In this document: piece after piece, positions 42,975-52,227 of the stretch
How the letters are laid out: every line of letters starts with the position of its first letter
Numbering within the stretch: position 1 is the first letter of the stretch
Source: Oceanicola sp. D3
Lineage (GTDB): Bacteria; Pseudomonadota; Alphaproteobacteria; Rhodobacterales; Rhodobacteraceae
Length of the DNA stretch: 64,000 nt
Direction of reading: 5' to 3'
Assembly: GCF_006351965.1 (NCBI RefSeq)
Contig: NZ_CP040932.1
Span: 868,001-932,000, forward strand
The notes under the pieces: model-generated
The model's input: the letters and a program-made list of their open reading frames with translations, nothing else
What the model was told of the DNA's origin: nothing
The model's database searches: none
Position numbers and translations under genes: made by a program

Positions 42975-43288
42975 GCCCTGCGCCCTCAAAATTCTGATTC
43001 CTGCACAGGCTAGTCCGAGACGCGACGCTCTGCCATGACCGGCTGTTGCCGAGGTGCGAAGGGTTGGCCGGTTTATCGCCCTGCTTGCAAAATATGCGCT
43101 GTTTGGCAGCTGTGCCGCAAGCCGGGGGCGTGGCGGGCAAATCGCCCCTTTCGTCACGGGGCGAAAAGGGGTTCGATTGGCGGGCTCATAAATGGGCGGA
43201 GGCGAAGGAAAGGCACATGTATGCGCACCTCAGATGACAAACACGAGGGTGTCTGGCAGCGGGCCGTGCTCTGGGCGAGGGCGGGGGC
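42975..43288. promoter_or_regulatory. puuD/allA divergent region with overlapping hairpins
   Basis: The 314-base gap holds no convincing gene. A TCGCCCC / GGGGCGA hairpin (43142-43164) overlaps a second possible pairing, CCCC-TTTCG with CGAAAA-GGGG. An open frame that runs into the allA start is short and of unnatural composition. Promoters for both genes must lie here. Confidence 0.4.
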
Positions 43289-43774
43289 GTGAGCCGCGCC
43301 GTGCCCATCGCCCCGCTCACCGCCGAGGCCTTTGCGCCCTTTGGCGATGTGCTTGAGGCCACGGGCCCCGCTGACAAGATCATCAATCAGGGCCTCTGCG
43401 GGCGCTACCATGACAGGGCGCAGCTGGACTTTGCCGATGGCCGCGCGGGTATCAGCCTGTTTGATGCGCAGCCGCGCAGCCTGCCCATGGCGCTGGAGAT
43501 GGTGGAGCGCCACCCGGAGGGGAGCCAGGCCTTTTTGCCGATGAGCCACGCGCCCTTTCTTGTGATCGTCGCTCCCGATGAGGGGGGCAGGCCGGGGCGG
43601 CCGGTGGCCTTTCAAACCGCGCCGGGGCAGGGGGTTAACTACCACAGGGGTACGTGGCACGGCGTTCTCACCCCGCTCTCGGCGCCCGGCCTTTTTGCCG
43701 TGGTCGACAGGATCGGGCCGGGTGAAAACCTTGAGGAATACTGGTTTGCAGAGCCCTACGAGGTTGTTGGGTGA
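43289..43774 (+). CDS. allA: Ureidoglycolate lyase (AllA)
   Basis: AllA splits ureidoglycolate into glyoxylate and urea in purine catabolism. The 161-residue cupin-fold protein has the family segments APFGDVLEATG, INQG, FLPMSHAPFLVIVAP and NYHRGTWHGVLTPL. GTG at 43289 starts the gene; a GTG at 43301 is possible. It is next to puuD, the first enzyme of the same route. Glyoxylate produced here could feed the BhcC-like aldolase reaction in reverse or related routes. Confidence 0.9.
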   Translation: MSRAVPIAPLTAEAFAPFGDVLEATGPADKIINQGLCGRYHDRAQLDFADGRAGISLFDAQPRSLPMALEMVERHPEGSQAFLPMSHAPFLVIVAPDEGGRPGRPVAFQTAPGQGVNYHRGTWHGVLTPLSAPGLFAVVDRIGPGENLEEYWFAEPYEVVG

Positions 43775-43786
43775 ACCGGGCGGCCT

Positions 43787-44953
43787 TCAGAACGCCTTGC
43801 CACGGGCGCTGACGGGCCAGAGGCATTCGACCTTGCCGTTGCGCACGCCGACATACCAATCATGCAGGTTGACGGTTGGGTCACAGTGGCCGGGCACCAG
43901 CCGCAGCTTGTCGCCCGGTTTGAGGGTGCCGCCCGGATCGGCAAGCTCGCCATGCTCGTCGGAGCAGGCGGTATAGGTGACATCCTCACGCCCGAAGACA
44001 TCCGGCAGCCCGCTGTCGAGCGATTGCACCTTCAGCCCGGCGTCGCAAATCGCCTTGTCAGGCTGAACGTGGCTCATCACCTGCGTGAGGAGGAACAGCG
44101 CATTCTCCCACTCGCCCCGGTCGATCCGTGCGCCATCTTCCTGCAGAATTCGGCCATAGTCGGCATCCATGAAGGCGTAGGAGCCGCATTGCAGCTCATT
44201 GTAAACGCCTGATGTGCTCTCGAACGGGTAAGAGCCGGTGCCGCCGCCTGACACCACCGCGCAGCTGATCGCTTCGGCCCTCAGCGCGGCGAGCGTTTCT
44301 TTGACCATGGCGATGGCGACATCGGCCTTGGCCTTGCGGTCCTCGTAGCGGATGTGGTGTTGCATCGCACCCTGATAGGCCTGAAGCCCGCAAAACCTTA
44401 GCCCGGCGGCCTCAATGACCGCCTGTGCAATTTCCACCACCGCAGAGGCGCTTGTCACCCCGCACCGGCCTGCGCCGCAGTCGATCTCCACCAGAACCCC
44501 AAGCTCGGTGCCAGCGGCCTGCGCAGCGGCGGATAGCTCGGCCACGTTGGCCACATCATCCACGCAGACAGTGACCTCAGCGCCAAGCATGGGCAGGCGG
44601 GCGAGCCTTTTGAGCTTGAGCGGGTCGCGGACCTGATTGCTCACCAGCAGGTCGCGAATGCCACCGCGTGCAAAGACCTCGGCCTCGCTCACCTTTTGGC
44701 AACACACGCCCACGGCGCCGCCCAGCTTTTGCTGGAGCTTGGCCACATCAACCGATTTGTGCATCTTGCCGTGGACGCGGTGGCGCATGCCGTGGGCACG
44801 GGCGTAGGCGCCCATCTTGGCGATGTTGCGCTCCAGCGCATTGAGGTCGAGCACCAGTGCCGGGGTCTGGATGTCGGCGGCATCCATGCCGGGCCGGGCG
44901 GGGACGTCAAAGCCCACTTCCAGATCGGTGAAATCGTGCTGTTGTCGGATCAT
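43787..44953 (-). CDS. BhcC-like 3-hydroxy-D-aspartate aldolase (PLP)
   Basis: The 388-residue DSD1-family PLP enzyme is very similar to Paracoccus denitrificans BhcC, sharing IQTP-L-LDL-ALERNI, the PLP-lysine region HGKMHKSVDV (Lys63), VEIDCGAGRCGVT, YNELQCGSYAFMDADYGRI and a C-terminal GHCDPT metal site. BhcC condenses glycine and glyoxylate to 3-hydroxyaspartate in the glyoxylate-assimilating BHA cycle. The partner genes bhcA, bhcB and bhcD are absent here. It lies next to allA, a glyoxylate-producing enzyme, so glyoxylate handling is a plausible role; D-threonine aldolase-like activity is the alternative. Confidence 0.82.
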   Translation of the reverse strand: MIRQQHDFTDLEVGFDVPARPGMDAADIQTPALVLDLNALERNIAKMGAYARAHGMRHRVHGKMHKSVDVAKLQQKLGGAVGVCCQKVSEAEVFARGGIRDLLVSNQVRDPLKLKRLARLPMLGAEVTVCVDDVANVAELSAAAQAAGTELGVLVEIDCGAGRCGVTSASAVVEIAQAVIEAAGLRFCGLQAYQGAMQHHIRYEDRKAKADVAIAMVKETLAALRAEAISCAVVSGGGTGSYPFESTSGVYNELQCGSYAFMDADYGRILQEDGARIDRGEWENALFLLTQVMSHVQPDKAICDAGLKVQSLDSGLPDVFGREDVTYTACSDEHGELADPGGTLKPGDKLRLVPGHCDPTVNLHDWYVGVRNGKVECLWPVSARGKAF

Positions 44954-45138
44954 GCGCCTTACTCCCTTTGCCGGGTAGATAGGGCAATGCCGTGGAAAGA
45001 CCCAGCGGCTCTGGTCGCGGCGCTGTGCAAGTTGTTCCCGCCTGCGATGTGCCGAGGCTGCGGCTCCCTGCCATCGGTTGCCATCTGGGTGGTTGGTGAG
45101 CGTGGCGTAACTTCAGATGCTTGTCTTTAGGCTTGAGT

Positions 45139-45151
45139 AACCTCAGGTTAA
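45139..45151. promoter_or_regulatory. LysR-type operator T-N11-A
   Basis: TAACCT-C-AGGTTA is a perfect palindrome of T-N11-A form, 25 bases before the LysR gene, as expected for an autoregulatory LysR site. A GTTAAC-containing stretch recurs upstream of the transporter at 46222. Confidence 0.5.
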
Positions 45152-45175
45152 CTCTGGGCCGGGGGAGGGCATGGC

Positions 45176-46102
45176 ATGTCGGAAATGACGCTGAGACAGA
45201 TTGAGGTGATCCGGGCGGTGATGATGACCGGCACGATCAGTGGCGCGGCGGAGATGCTCAACGTTTCAGCGCCGGGCATCAGCCGCCTTGTGAAACATAC
45301 CGAAGAGTCCCTTGGCATTCGGCTGTTCGAGCGGAAGGCGGGCCTGTTCACCCCTTCGGTCGAGGCCAGTCGCGTTTTCGACCAGGTGCGGGAGGTATAT
45401 CGCGGGGTCGAAAACCTGCAGCTTGCCCTCGGCTCGCTGCAGAAGGGTGAGGCTGTGCGCCTTTCTTTCGCCACCGCGCCCTCAATCGCCCAGTTCATCG
45501 CCGCCCGCGCACTGCGGCAGGTGCGCAGCCGCTATGATGACCTCTTTGTCGATCTGAACGTGCTGAAGATCGAGGAAACGGTTGAATACCTCCTGCTGGA
45601 ACGCGGCGAGTTTGTCATCATGAGTTCTGCCGTCGAGAATGCCGCTATCGAGAATGAGGAAATCGCCGAAGGGCGGTTGGTGGCGGTGCTGCCTGAGGGG
45701 CACCCGCTGACGCGGCAGAAGCAGGTATCGGTTGCTGACCTCGCCAAGGAAGAGTTGATCGGTGTTGACCCGTCCGACCCTTACGGCGCGCTGCTGGCCG
45801 AGCCCTTCGCTATGGCGGGGCTGGAGGTGAATTTTGCCATGCGGGGGCGTTTTGCGCAGACCGTGGTAAGCTTGGTGCGCCACGGGCTTGGCGTGGCGGT
45901 GATCGACGAGTTTTCGGTGGCGGAGGTCTATATGCCGGGGCTGGAGCGCCGCCCTTTGGTGGAGGATGTGCGGATCAAGAGCTATGTTTCGCGCAAGAAG
46001 GGCCGGGTGCTCTCGGGCTATGCCGAATATGCCATCGCCCAATTTCGGCGCGAGCTTGGACGGGCGGTGGAAGATGGGCCCTGGTATCGGGCACGAAAAT
46101 AA
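45176..46102 (+). CDS. LysR-family regulator
   Basis: The 308-residue protein has an N-terminal winged helix (TLRQIEVIRAVMMTGTISGAAEMLNVSAPGISRLVKHTEESLGIRLF region) and a periplasmic-binding-like effector domain. A GGGGGAGGG ribosome binding site precedes the ATG. It lies divergent from the aldolase gene and directly upstream of the tripartite transporter, which it may control. The inducer is unknown. Confidence 0.9.
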   Translation: MSEMTLRQIEVIRAVMMTGTISGAAEMLNVSAPGISRLVKHTEESLGIRLFERKAGLFTPSVEASRVFDQVREVYRGVENLQLALGSLQKGEAVRLSFATAPSIAQFIAARALRQVRSRYDDLFVDLNVLKIEETVEYLLLERGEFVIMSSAVENAAIENEEIAEGRLVAVLPEGHPLTRQKQVSVADLAKEELIGVDPSDPYGALLAEPFAMAGLEVNFAMRGRFAQTVVSLVRHGLGVAVIDEFSVAEVYMPGLERRPLVEDVRIKSYVSRKKGRVLSGYAEYAIAQFRRELGRAVEDGPWYRARK

Positions 46103-46221
46103 CGTGATGTTAACAAGTGCGCCAAATGGGTATTTGACGTTAAGAAGAAATGCACGGCAGAGTGCCCTGCATCCATAGCCCGTAAAACCGGCGCAGGACT
46201 GACACACTTGGGAGGAAGAGA

Positions 46222-47223
46222 ATGAAGCACATCATTGGCGGCGCGTTGAGCGCCCTTGTTTTGACGGCAACGGCGGCTGTTGCGGAATACCCCGAAAAAG
46301 AGATTCAGGGCATCATCCAGTGGGGAGCCGGCGGCTCTACCGACACTGTGATGCGCTCGGTCACGCCCCATGCCGAAGAGGCGCTTGGCGGCACTGTGGT
46401 TATGCAGAACATGACCGGAGCCGTGGGCGCTATCGCGCTGAACCACGTGGCAGGCTCTGCCGCCGATGGCTACACCGTGCTGATGGGCGCCGAAAACCCG
46501 ATGCTCTACAAGATCATGGGGCTGGGCGATAAGGATTATAACGAGTTTATCCCGATCTCGATCCTCGCCCGTGGCACCCCGATGCTTGTGGCCAACCCCG
46601 ATGCGCCGTTCAACGATTACGCCGAGATGATGGCCTACATCAAAGAGAACCCCGGCGAGGTTAAGTTTGGCTCCACGGGCCCCGGTGGCTTGCCTTCGGT
46701 GGTCACCGCGATGATCTCTTCGGTTGAAGGCGGGCTCGATGTGACGGCTGTGCCCTATGATGGTGACGGCCCGGCCCTGACCGGCCTGCAGGGTGGCGCG
46801 ATTGACGTTATGCCCGCCGTGCTTGGTGCCGCCATCGAAGCCATCCGCGCAGGAAACATGAAGCCGCTCGCAATCTTTGACGTGGAGGCGAACGAGCAAC
46901 TGCCCGATGTGCCCCACGTGACCTCGTTCGACGAGGCCTATAGCACCTACCTGCCTTGGGGCCCGTTCTTTGGTGTCTTCGTGCCCAACGGAACGCCCGA
47001 TGACGTGGTGGCAAAACTGTCGGACGCCTATGCGACTGGCGCCCAGCACCCCGACTTCGTGAAGCTGATGGAAGATCGCGGCTTCACGCTGATGGGGATC
47101 TCGGGCGAAGAGGCAAACGCCTTCCTCTCCAAGTGGCAGCAGGGCACCGCGTGGCTTTTGCAGGATGCCGGGCTGACAAAGACCTCCCCCGAGGAGTTCG
47201 GGATCGCGCGCCCCGGAGAGTAA
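46222..47223 (+). CDS. Tripartite tricarboxylate transporter, binding protein (TctC type)
   Basis: The 333-residue protein has a signal peptide (MKHIIGGALSALVLTATAAVA) and a Bug/TctC fold with YPEKEIQGIIQWGAGGSTDT near the N-terminus. It captures a carboxylic acid in the periplasm for the TctBA membrane part. GGGAGG lies 8 bases upstream. The following dehydrogenase and dehydratase suggest shikimate- or quinate-like ligands. A LysR gene lies upstream. Confidence 0.92.
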   Translation: MKHIIGGALSALVLTATAAVAEYPEKEIQGIIQWGAGGSTDTVMRSVTPHAEEALGGTVVMQNMTGAVGAIALNHVAGSAADGYTVLMGAENPMLYKIMGLGDKDYNEFIPISILARGTPMLVANPDAPFNDYAEMMAYIKENPGEVKFGSTGPGGLPSVVTAMISSVEGGLDVTAVPYDGDGPALTGLQGGAIDVMPAVLGAAIEAIRAGNMKPLAIFDVEANEQLPDVPHVTSFDEAYSTYLPWGPFFGVFVPNGTPDDVVAKLSDAYATGAQHPDFVKLMEDRGFTLMGISGEEANAFLSKWQQGTAWLLQDAGLTKTSPEEFGIARPGE

Positions 47224-47334
47224 CTGCTCAAGGCGTGGCGCTCCGGATGACGGATAGCCAGCGCCAAGTTGCCGGGCACCGCATTTCTGCGCGAAGTGCG
47301 GTGCCCCATTCTTTCGGGCCCAAGGGAGGACACC

Positions 47335-47913
47335 ATGGAGCACATCGACCCCGACCATCATGACGGCACCTCCGACGCCACACCCGGTGGCGAGCGTGGA
47401 AAACGCCGCCCCGGAGAGCTGCTCTTTGCCGCCGTTTTGCTGGCGGCCAGCCTTGGTTTGCTCTGGAGCGCCTATGGGATCGAAAACCCCTTTGGCCCCA
47501 ATGGCCTTTCGTCTCCCCGGTCCATCCCAATGGCGACCACCTTTGCCATGGTCGTCTCGGCGGCCATTGTGCTGGTTCAGACAGCGCGGCTGCCGCTCGA
47601 CCGGGCCGAAACACTGGCAAAAGACATCCTGCCGCCGGTCGTTCTCGTCTTCGCGCTGTTCCTGGTGGCCTATGGCGTGCTACTGCGCCCTCTCGGGTTT
47701 TTGCCCACATCGGCGTTGTTCCTCCTCGCGGCCATCAAGATCCTCGCGCGGCGCGGGTGGCTTTGGACGCTGGTGGTTGCCCTTGGCAGCCTCATCGTGA
47801 TCTGGCTGATCTTCCGCATCGTTTTCAGCGTGCTCATGCCTGCAGGCATCGTGCCTGAATCCGAGATGATCCAGTTCTTCCGGGGCCTCGTCAGCGCGGG
47901 AGGCGCAGGATGA
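47335..47913 (+). CDS. Tripartite tricarboxylate transporter, small membrane subunit (TctB type)
   Basis: The 192-residue protein has four predicted helices (about residues 25-45, 65-85, 103-130 and 140-165) typical of TctB. It follows GGGAGGACACC. ATG at 47335 was chosen; the earlier codons in frame do not look like TctB. It overlaps tctA by ATGA. Confidence 0.85.
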   Translation: MEHIDPDHHDGTSDATPGGERGKRRPGELLFAAVLLAASLGLLWSAYGIENPFGPNGLSSPRSIPMATTFAMVVSAAIVLVQTARLPLDRAETLAKDILPPVVLVFALFLVAYGVLLRPLGFLPTSALFLLAAIKILARRGWLWTLVVALGSLIVIWLIFRIVFSVLMPAGIVPESEMIQFFRGLVSAGGAG

Positions 47914-49424
47914 CCACGCTGATGGATTTTCTGACCGTTTTCACCCAGCCGCAGCTTTTGCTGCTGGTCGGGTTGGGCACCTTTGCGGGTGTCTACGTTG
48001 GCGCAATTCCCGGCCTGTCTGTCACCATGGCCGTTTCTATCCTGATCTCCTTTACCTTCTCGTGGGATGTGTACCCGGCGATTTCGCTGATGATCGGCAT
48101 CTACATGGGCGGGGTTTATGGCGGCTCGCGCACGGCGATCCTGCTCAACATTCCCGGCGCCCCCTCGGCCATTGCTACCGCGCTTGACGGCTATCCGATG
48201 GCCAAGCGGGGAGAGGCGGGCACGGCGATTGGCGTGACCACGGTGATGAGCTTCATCGGTGGTTTCGTCGGCATCGGTGTGTTGGCTCTGGCTGCGCCTC
48301 TGGTTTCGGACTTCGCGCTGCGCTTTCAGCCGCGCGACTACATGCTGCTGGCGGTGCTCGGCATCCTGCTGGTCGGCTCGCTGAGCCAGGGCAGCCTTGT
48401 GAAGGGCATCTTTGCCGGGGCGCTTGGGATTGCCCTTGGCGCAGTGGGGCGCGATCCGCTGACCTTCGCGGAGCGCTTCACCTTCGAGTTTCAGCTGCTG
48501 GAGGGGGGTATTTCCTTCATCGCGGTGATGATCGGCATGTTCGGCGTGTCTGAAGCGCTGCTGCAGCTCCACCACGTTGACAAGGACGCTGTGCGCCAGA
48601 AGATCACCCGCATCGTGCCCTCGCTGGCGACGGTGAAGAAGCACCTGCCGCTGAGCCTGCAGACCTCCACCATCGGCGTGGTGATCGGTGCGCTGCCCGG
48701 GACTGGCGGCGATATTGCCGCGCTCATGGCCTATGACCACGCCAAGCGCGTTACCAAAGCGCCAGAGCGGCCATTTGGCGATGGCGCGATGGAGGGACTT
48801 GTGGCCCCCGAAACCGCCAACAACGCGGCTGTGGGCGGGGCCTTCATTCCAATGATGACCCTTGGCATCCCCGGCGATGCGGTGACGGCGATCATGATTG
48901 GCGCGCTGTTCATCCATGGGCTCAACCCGGGCCCGATGCTGATGATCGACCAGCCCGATATGTTCTGGTTTATCGTTGGCTGCCTCCTGACGGCGAATTT
49001 CTTCATGCTGCTCTTCGGGCTCACCGGCATTCGGCTCTTCACCAAGATCGTCGAGATGCCGCGCAGCGTGCTGGTGCCGCTGATCATGCTGCTTTCGATC
49101 GTCGGCGCTTATGCGGTGAACAACTCGATCACCGATGTCTACTGGATGCTGGGCTTTGGCGTTTTCGGCTATTTCATGCGCCACTACGGCTACCCGCTGG
49201 GGCCGGTGATCCTTGGCGTGATCCTGTCGCGGCTGCTTGATGACAACTGGCGCAGGGCGATCATCTCGGAGCAGGAAGATCTGGGCCGGTTCTTTGGCGG
49301 TATCTTCTCTAGCCCGCTGTCAATTGTTCTGCTGGTCTCCGTCATCCTCATTTTCGTGTCGCAAACGCCGGTTTGGGCCGCGGCGAAGACGCGTGTTTTT
49401 GGCAAGAAAGGTGGGCGTGCATGA
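47910..49424 (+). CDS. Tripartite tricarboxylate transporter, large membrane subunit (TctA type)
   Basis: The 504-residue protein has about twelve helices and TctA hallmarks: GAIPGLSVTMAVSILI near the N-terminus, MGGVYGGSRTAILLNIPGAP, and VVIGALPGTGGDIAALMAYDHAKR with the conserved proline-glycine motif. It is the permease of a secondary transporter driven by an ion gradient. Its stop overlaps the dehydrogenase start by ATGA. Confidence 0.93.
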   Translation: MTTLMDFLTVFTQPQLLLLVGLGTFAGVYVGAIPGLSVTMAVSILISFTFSWDVYPAISLMIGIYMGGVYGGSRTAILLNIPGAPSAIATALDGYPMAKRGEAGTAIGVTTVMSFIGGFVGIGVLALAAPLVSDFALRFQPRDYMLLAVLGILLVGSLSQGSLVKGIFAGALGIALGAVGRDPLTFAERFTFEFQLLEGGISFIAVMIGMFGVSEALLQLHHVDKDAVRQKITRIVPSLATVKKHLPLSLQTSTIGVVIGALPGTGGDIAALMAYDHAKRVTKAPERPFGDGAMEGLVAPETANNAAVGGAFIPMMTLGIPGDAVTAIMIGALFIHGLNPGPMLMIDQPDMFWFIVGCLLTANFFMLLFGLTGIRLFTKIVEMPRSVLVPLIMLLSIVGAYAVNNSITDVYWMLGFGVFGYFMRHYGYPLGPVILGVILSRLLDDNWRRAIISEQEDLGRFFGGIFSSPLSIVLLVSVILIFVSQTPVWAAAKTRVFGKKGGRA

Positions 49425-50272
49425 CCCGCGACGCGGAACTGAAACTCGGGCTGATCGGAGACAATATCGCGGGTTCCCGCGCGCCCGTGCTGCACCGCAT
49501 GGCGGGGGCACAGAATGGGGTGTCGGTGCAATATGACAGGCTGGTGCCCAAGGAGCTTGGCGAAGACTTCGAGCCGCTTTTTGAGGCCTGCAAGAGCCGG
49601 GGGTATCGCGGCATCAACGTGACCTACCCCTACAAGGAGCGGGCGGCCCGGATGGTGGCCATCGACGACCCGCTTGTGCGGGCCATAGGCGCCGTTAACA
49701 CGGTGCTCTTTGCAGAGGGCGGGCCGAAGGGACACAATACAGATTACACCGGCTTCATCGCGGCCTATCGTGCCCTGCGCGGTGATGCGGCCGTTGGCAC
49801 CGCCTGCCTCATTGGCACTGGCGGCGTGGGTCGGGCTCTTGCCTTTGGCCTTGTGGCGCTTGGGGCAAAGGCGATCCGGTTGGTTGACCAGAACCCCGCC
49901 AAGGCCGAGGCGTTGGCCGAAGAGCTTGGCGGCCTCGGCGCGGCCCCTGCCATTGAGGTGTTTGCGGATGCGGCCACCGCAGCCGATGGCGCCGATGGGC
50001 TGCTCAATGGCACGCCCGTGGGCATGATCGGCTACGCTGGCACGCCGCTTCCTGCCGGGGCGATGCAGGGTGCGGCGTGGGCGTTTGACGCTGTTTACAC
50101 CCCGGTGAACACCGAGTTTCTGCAAGACGCTGGCGCGGCAGGTGCCACCCTGATCTCGGGGTACGAGCTGTTTTTCTATCAGGGCGTTCACGCTTGGGCC
50201 CATTTCTCGGGCCTTCCGCTGGATGAGGCCCGGCTGCGGGCAGAGCTTGCCAAACAGGGAGAACCGGCATGA
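49421..50272 (+). CDS. Shikimate/quinate dehydrogenase (AroE/QuiA-like)
   Basis: The 283-residue protein has the AroE fold: Lys72 in NVTYPYKERAA, Asp108 in HNTDYTGF, and the nucleotide loop GTGGVG (132-137). The acidic Asp156 after the second strand (LVDQNPA) favours NAD over NADP, as in catabolic quinate/shikimate dehydrogenases rather than the biosynthetic AroE. It sits between a transporter and 3-dehydroshikimate dehydratase, which supports quinate or shikimate breakdown. ATG at 49421 overlaps the tctA stop. Confidence 0.88.
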   Translation: MTRDAELKLGLIGDNIAGSRAPVLHRMAGAQNGVSVQYDRLVPKELGEDFEPLFEACKSRGYRGINVTYPYKERAARMVAIDDPLVRAIGAVNTVLFAEGGPKGHNTDYTGFIAAYRALRGDAAVGTACLIGTGGVGRALAFGLVALGAKAIRLVDQNPAKAEALAEELGGLGAAPAIEVFADAATAADGADGLLNGTPVGMIGYAGTPLPAGAMQGAAWAFDAVYTPVNTEFLQDAGAAGATLISGYELFFYQGVHAWAHFSGLPLDEARLRAELAKQGEPA

Positions 50273-52158
50273 AAACCTCCATCGCCACCGTCTCGATATC
50301 GGGCAACCTGCGCGAAAAGCTGGAGGCCATCGCCAAGGCGGGCTTCGACGGTATCGAGATTTTCGAACAGGACTTCATCGCAGACACCGGCACCCCACGC
50401 GAGATCGGCGAGATGATCCGTGACCACGGGCTGGAGATTACGCTGTTTCAGCCCTTCCGAGACTTCGAGGGCCTCACCGGCGAGGCGCGAACACGTGCGT
50501 TTGACCGGGCCAAGCACAAGTTTGATGTGATGCAGGAGTTGGGCACCGATCTGATCCTGTTCTGCTCCTCGCTGCATCCCGACGCGCTGGGCGGGGTGGA
50601 TCGCGCTGCCGCTGACTTCCACGAGCTGGGTGACATTGCCGCCGAGCATGGGGTGCGCGTGGGCTATGAGGCGCTGGCTTGGGGCCGCCATGTGAACGAT
50701 CATCGCGATGCGTGGGAGATCGTGCGTCGCGCCGATCACCCGAACATCGGCCTGATCCTCGACAGCTTTCATACCCTCGCCCGAAAGATCGACCCGGACA
50801 CCATACGCCGCATTCCGAGCGACAAGATCTTCTTTGTCCAGTTGGCCGACGCGCCGCTGATCGAGATGGATCTGCTGTATTGGTCGCGCCATTTCCGGAA
50901 CATGCCGGGCGAGGGCGATCTGGCGGTGACGGAGTTCATGCGTGCGGTTGCGGCCACTGGCTATTGTGGCCCGATCAGCCTTGAAATCTTCAATGACCAG
51001 TTTCGCGGCGGCAAGCCTGCGGGGCTTGCGCTTGATGGCCACCGCTCGCTTGTTGCGCTGATGGATGACGTGCGCAGGCTGGAGCCCGATATCCGCATTG
51101 ACCTGCCCGATTTGCCGCCGCGCGTGGCTGTTGAGGGTGTGTCTTTCATCGAGTTTGCCACCCGTGGCGATGAGGCCGCCGCGCTGGAGACCTTCCTGAA
51201 AACAATGGGGTTTTCCCATGTCGGCACCCATTTGTCCAAGAGCGTTGCGCTCTGGCAGCAGGGCGATATCCGGATTGTGGTGAACACCGAAGACACCGGC
51301 TTTGCGCAATCTGCATACATGGCTCATGGCACTACGATCTGCGATCTCGGCCTGTCAGTTGCGAGCGGTGCCGATACTGAGCGGCGGGCGGTTGCGCTGG
51401 GTTCTGCGCCGTTTCAGCAGCCGCTTGGGCCGGGTGAAATGAAGATCCCGGCGATCCGCAGCGTTGGCGGTAGCGTGATGCACTTTATCGACGAGGCAAG
51501 CGGCCTCTCCGATGTTTGGAATGTCGAGTTTCAGCCCGTGGAGGGCGCGCCGAAGGCCGATGCGGGGCTGAGCCGGATCGACCATGTGGCCGAAACCATG
51601 AACTACGACGAGATGCTGAGCTGGTCGCTGTTTTATACATCGATCTTCGAGATGGGCCGTGCGCCTATGGTTGATGTGATCGACCCGGATGGCCTTGTGC
51701 GCAGTCAGGCGATCAGCACGCCGGATTCTGCCTTTCGGATTACCCTCAACGGAGCCGAAACCCACCGCACGCTGGCAGGCAGCTTTCTGGCCGAGAGCTT
51801 CGGCGGTGCGGTGCAGCACGTGGCCTTTGCCTCGCAGGACATCTTTGCCACCGCCCGCGCCATGGCGGCGCTTGGCTTTGAGCCGCTGCCCATGCCGGGG
51901 AACTATTACAGCGATTTGCAGGCCCGCTTTTCGCTGAGCCCCGAGGTGCTGGCGCAGCTCACCGAGTTGAACATCCTCTATGATGAAGACAGCGCGGGCG
52001 CGTTCTACCAGTTTTACAGCCGCCCGTTCTCTGGCGGGTTGTTCTTTGAGGTGGTGCAGCGGGTGAGCGGGTATGATGGCTATGGGGCGCCCAACGCGCC
52101 CTTCCGGATTGCCGCTCAAAAGCGCCTCGCGCGGCCCAAGGGCATGCCCAAGCGATAG
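50269..52158 (+). CDS. quiC: 3-Dehydroshikimate dehydratase, two-domain type (QuiC)
   Basis: The 629-residue protein has an N-terminal sugar-phosphate-isomerase/AP-endonuclease-type barrel (about 1-265) with the metal-site wording RVGYEALAWGRH, LILDSFHT and ISLEIFND, and a C-terminal vicinal-oxygen-chelate region similar to 4-hydroxyphenylpyruvate dioxygenase (about 285-610). This is the architecture of Pseudomonas QuiC, which dehydrates 3-dehydroshikimate to protocatechuate. It overlaps the dehydrogenase by ATGA. A protocatechuate dioxygenase is not in the window. Confidence 0.88.
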   Translation: MKTSIATVSISGNLREKLEAIAKAGFDGIEIFEQDFIADTGTPREIGEMIRDHGLEITLFQPFRDFEGLTGEARTRAFDRAKHKFDVMQELGTDLILFCSSLHPDALGGVDRAAADFHELGDIAAEHGVRVGYEALAWGRHVNDHRDAWEIVRRADHPNIGLILDSFHTLARKIDPDTIRRIPSDKIFFVQLADAPLIEMDLLYWSRHFRNMPGEGDLAVTEFMRAVAATGYCGPISLEIFNDQFRGGKPAGLALDGHRSLVALMDDVRRLEPDIRIDLPDLPPRVAVEGVSFIEFATRGDEAAALETFLKTMGFSHVGTHLSKSVALWQQGDIRIVVNTEDTGFAQSAYMAHGTTICDLGLSVASGADTERRAVALGSAPFQQPLGPGEMKIPAIRSVGGSVMHFIDEASGLSDVWNVEFQPVEGAPKADAGLSRIDHVAETMNYDEMLSWSLFYTSIFEMGRAPMVDVIDPDGLVRSQAISTPDSAFRITLNGAETHRTLAGSFLAESFGGAVQHVAFASQDIFATARAMAALGFEPLPMPGNYYSDLQARFSLSPEVLAQLTELNILYDEDSAGAFYQFYSRPFSGGLFFEVVQRVSGYDGYGAPNAPFRIAAQKRLARPKGMPKR

Positions 52159-52227
52159 GCGCGGGCCCGCTGCCATGGCCGCCTGCGCGCCTCCATACGC
52201 GCGCAGGCCGGCGGCCCAACCTGTTGC

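Noticed and set aside
43035-43292. 85-codon ORF leading into allA as a gene
   Set aside because: It has no ribosome binding site, an unnatural composition and overlaps the allA start; more likely leader sequence.
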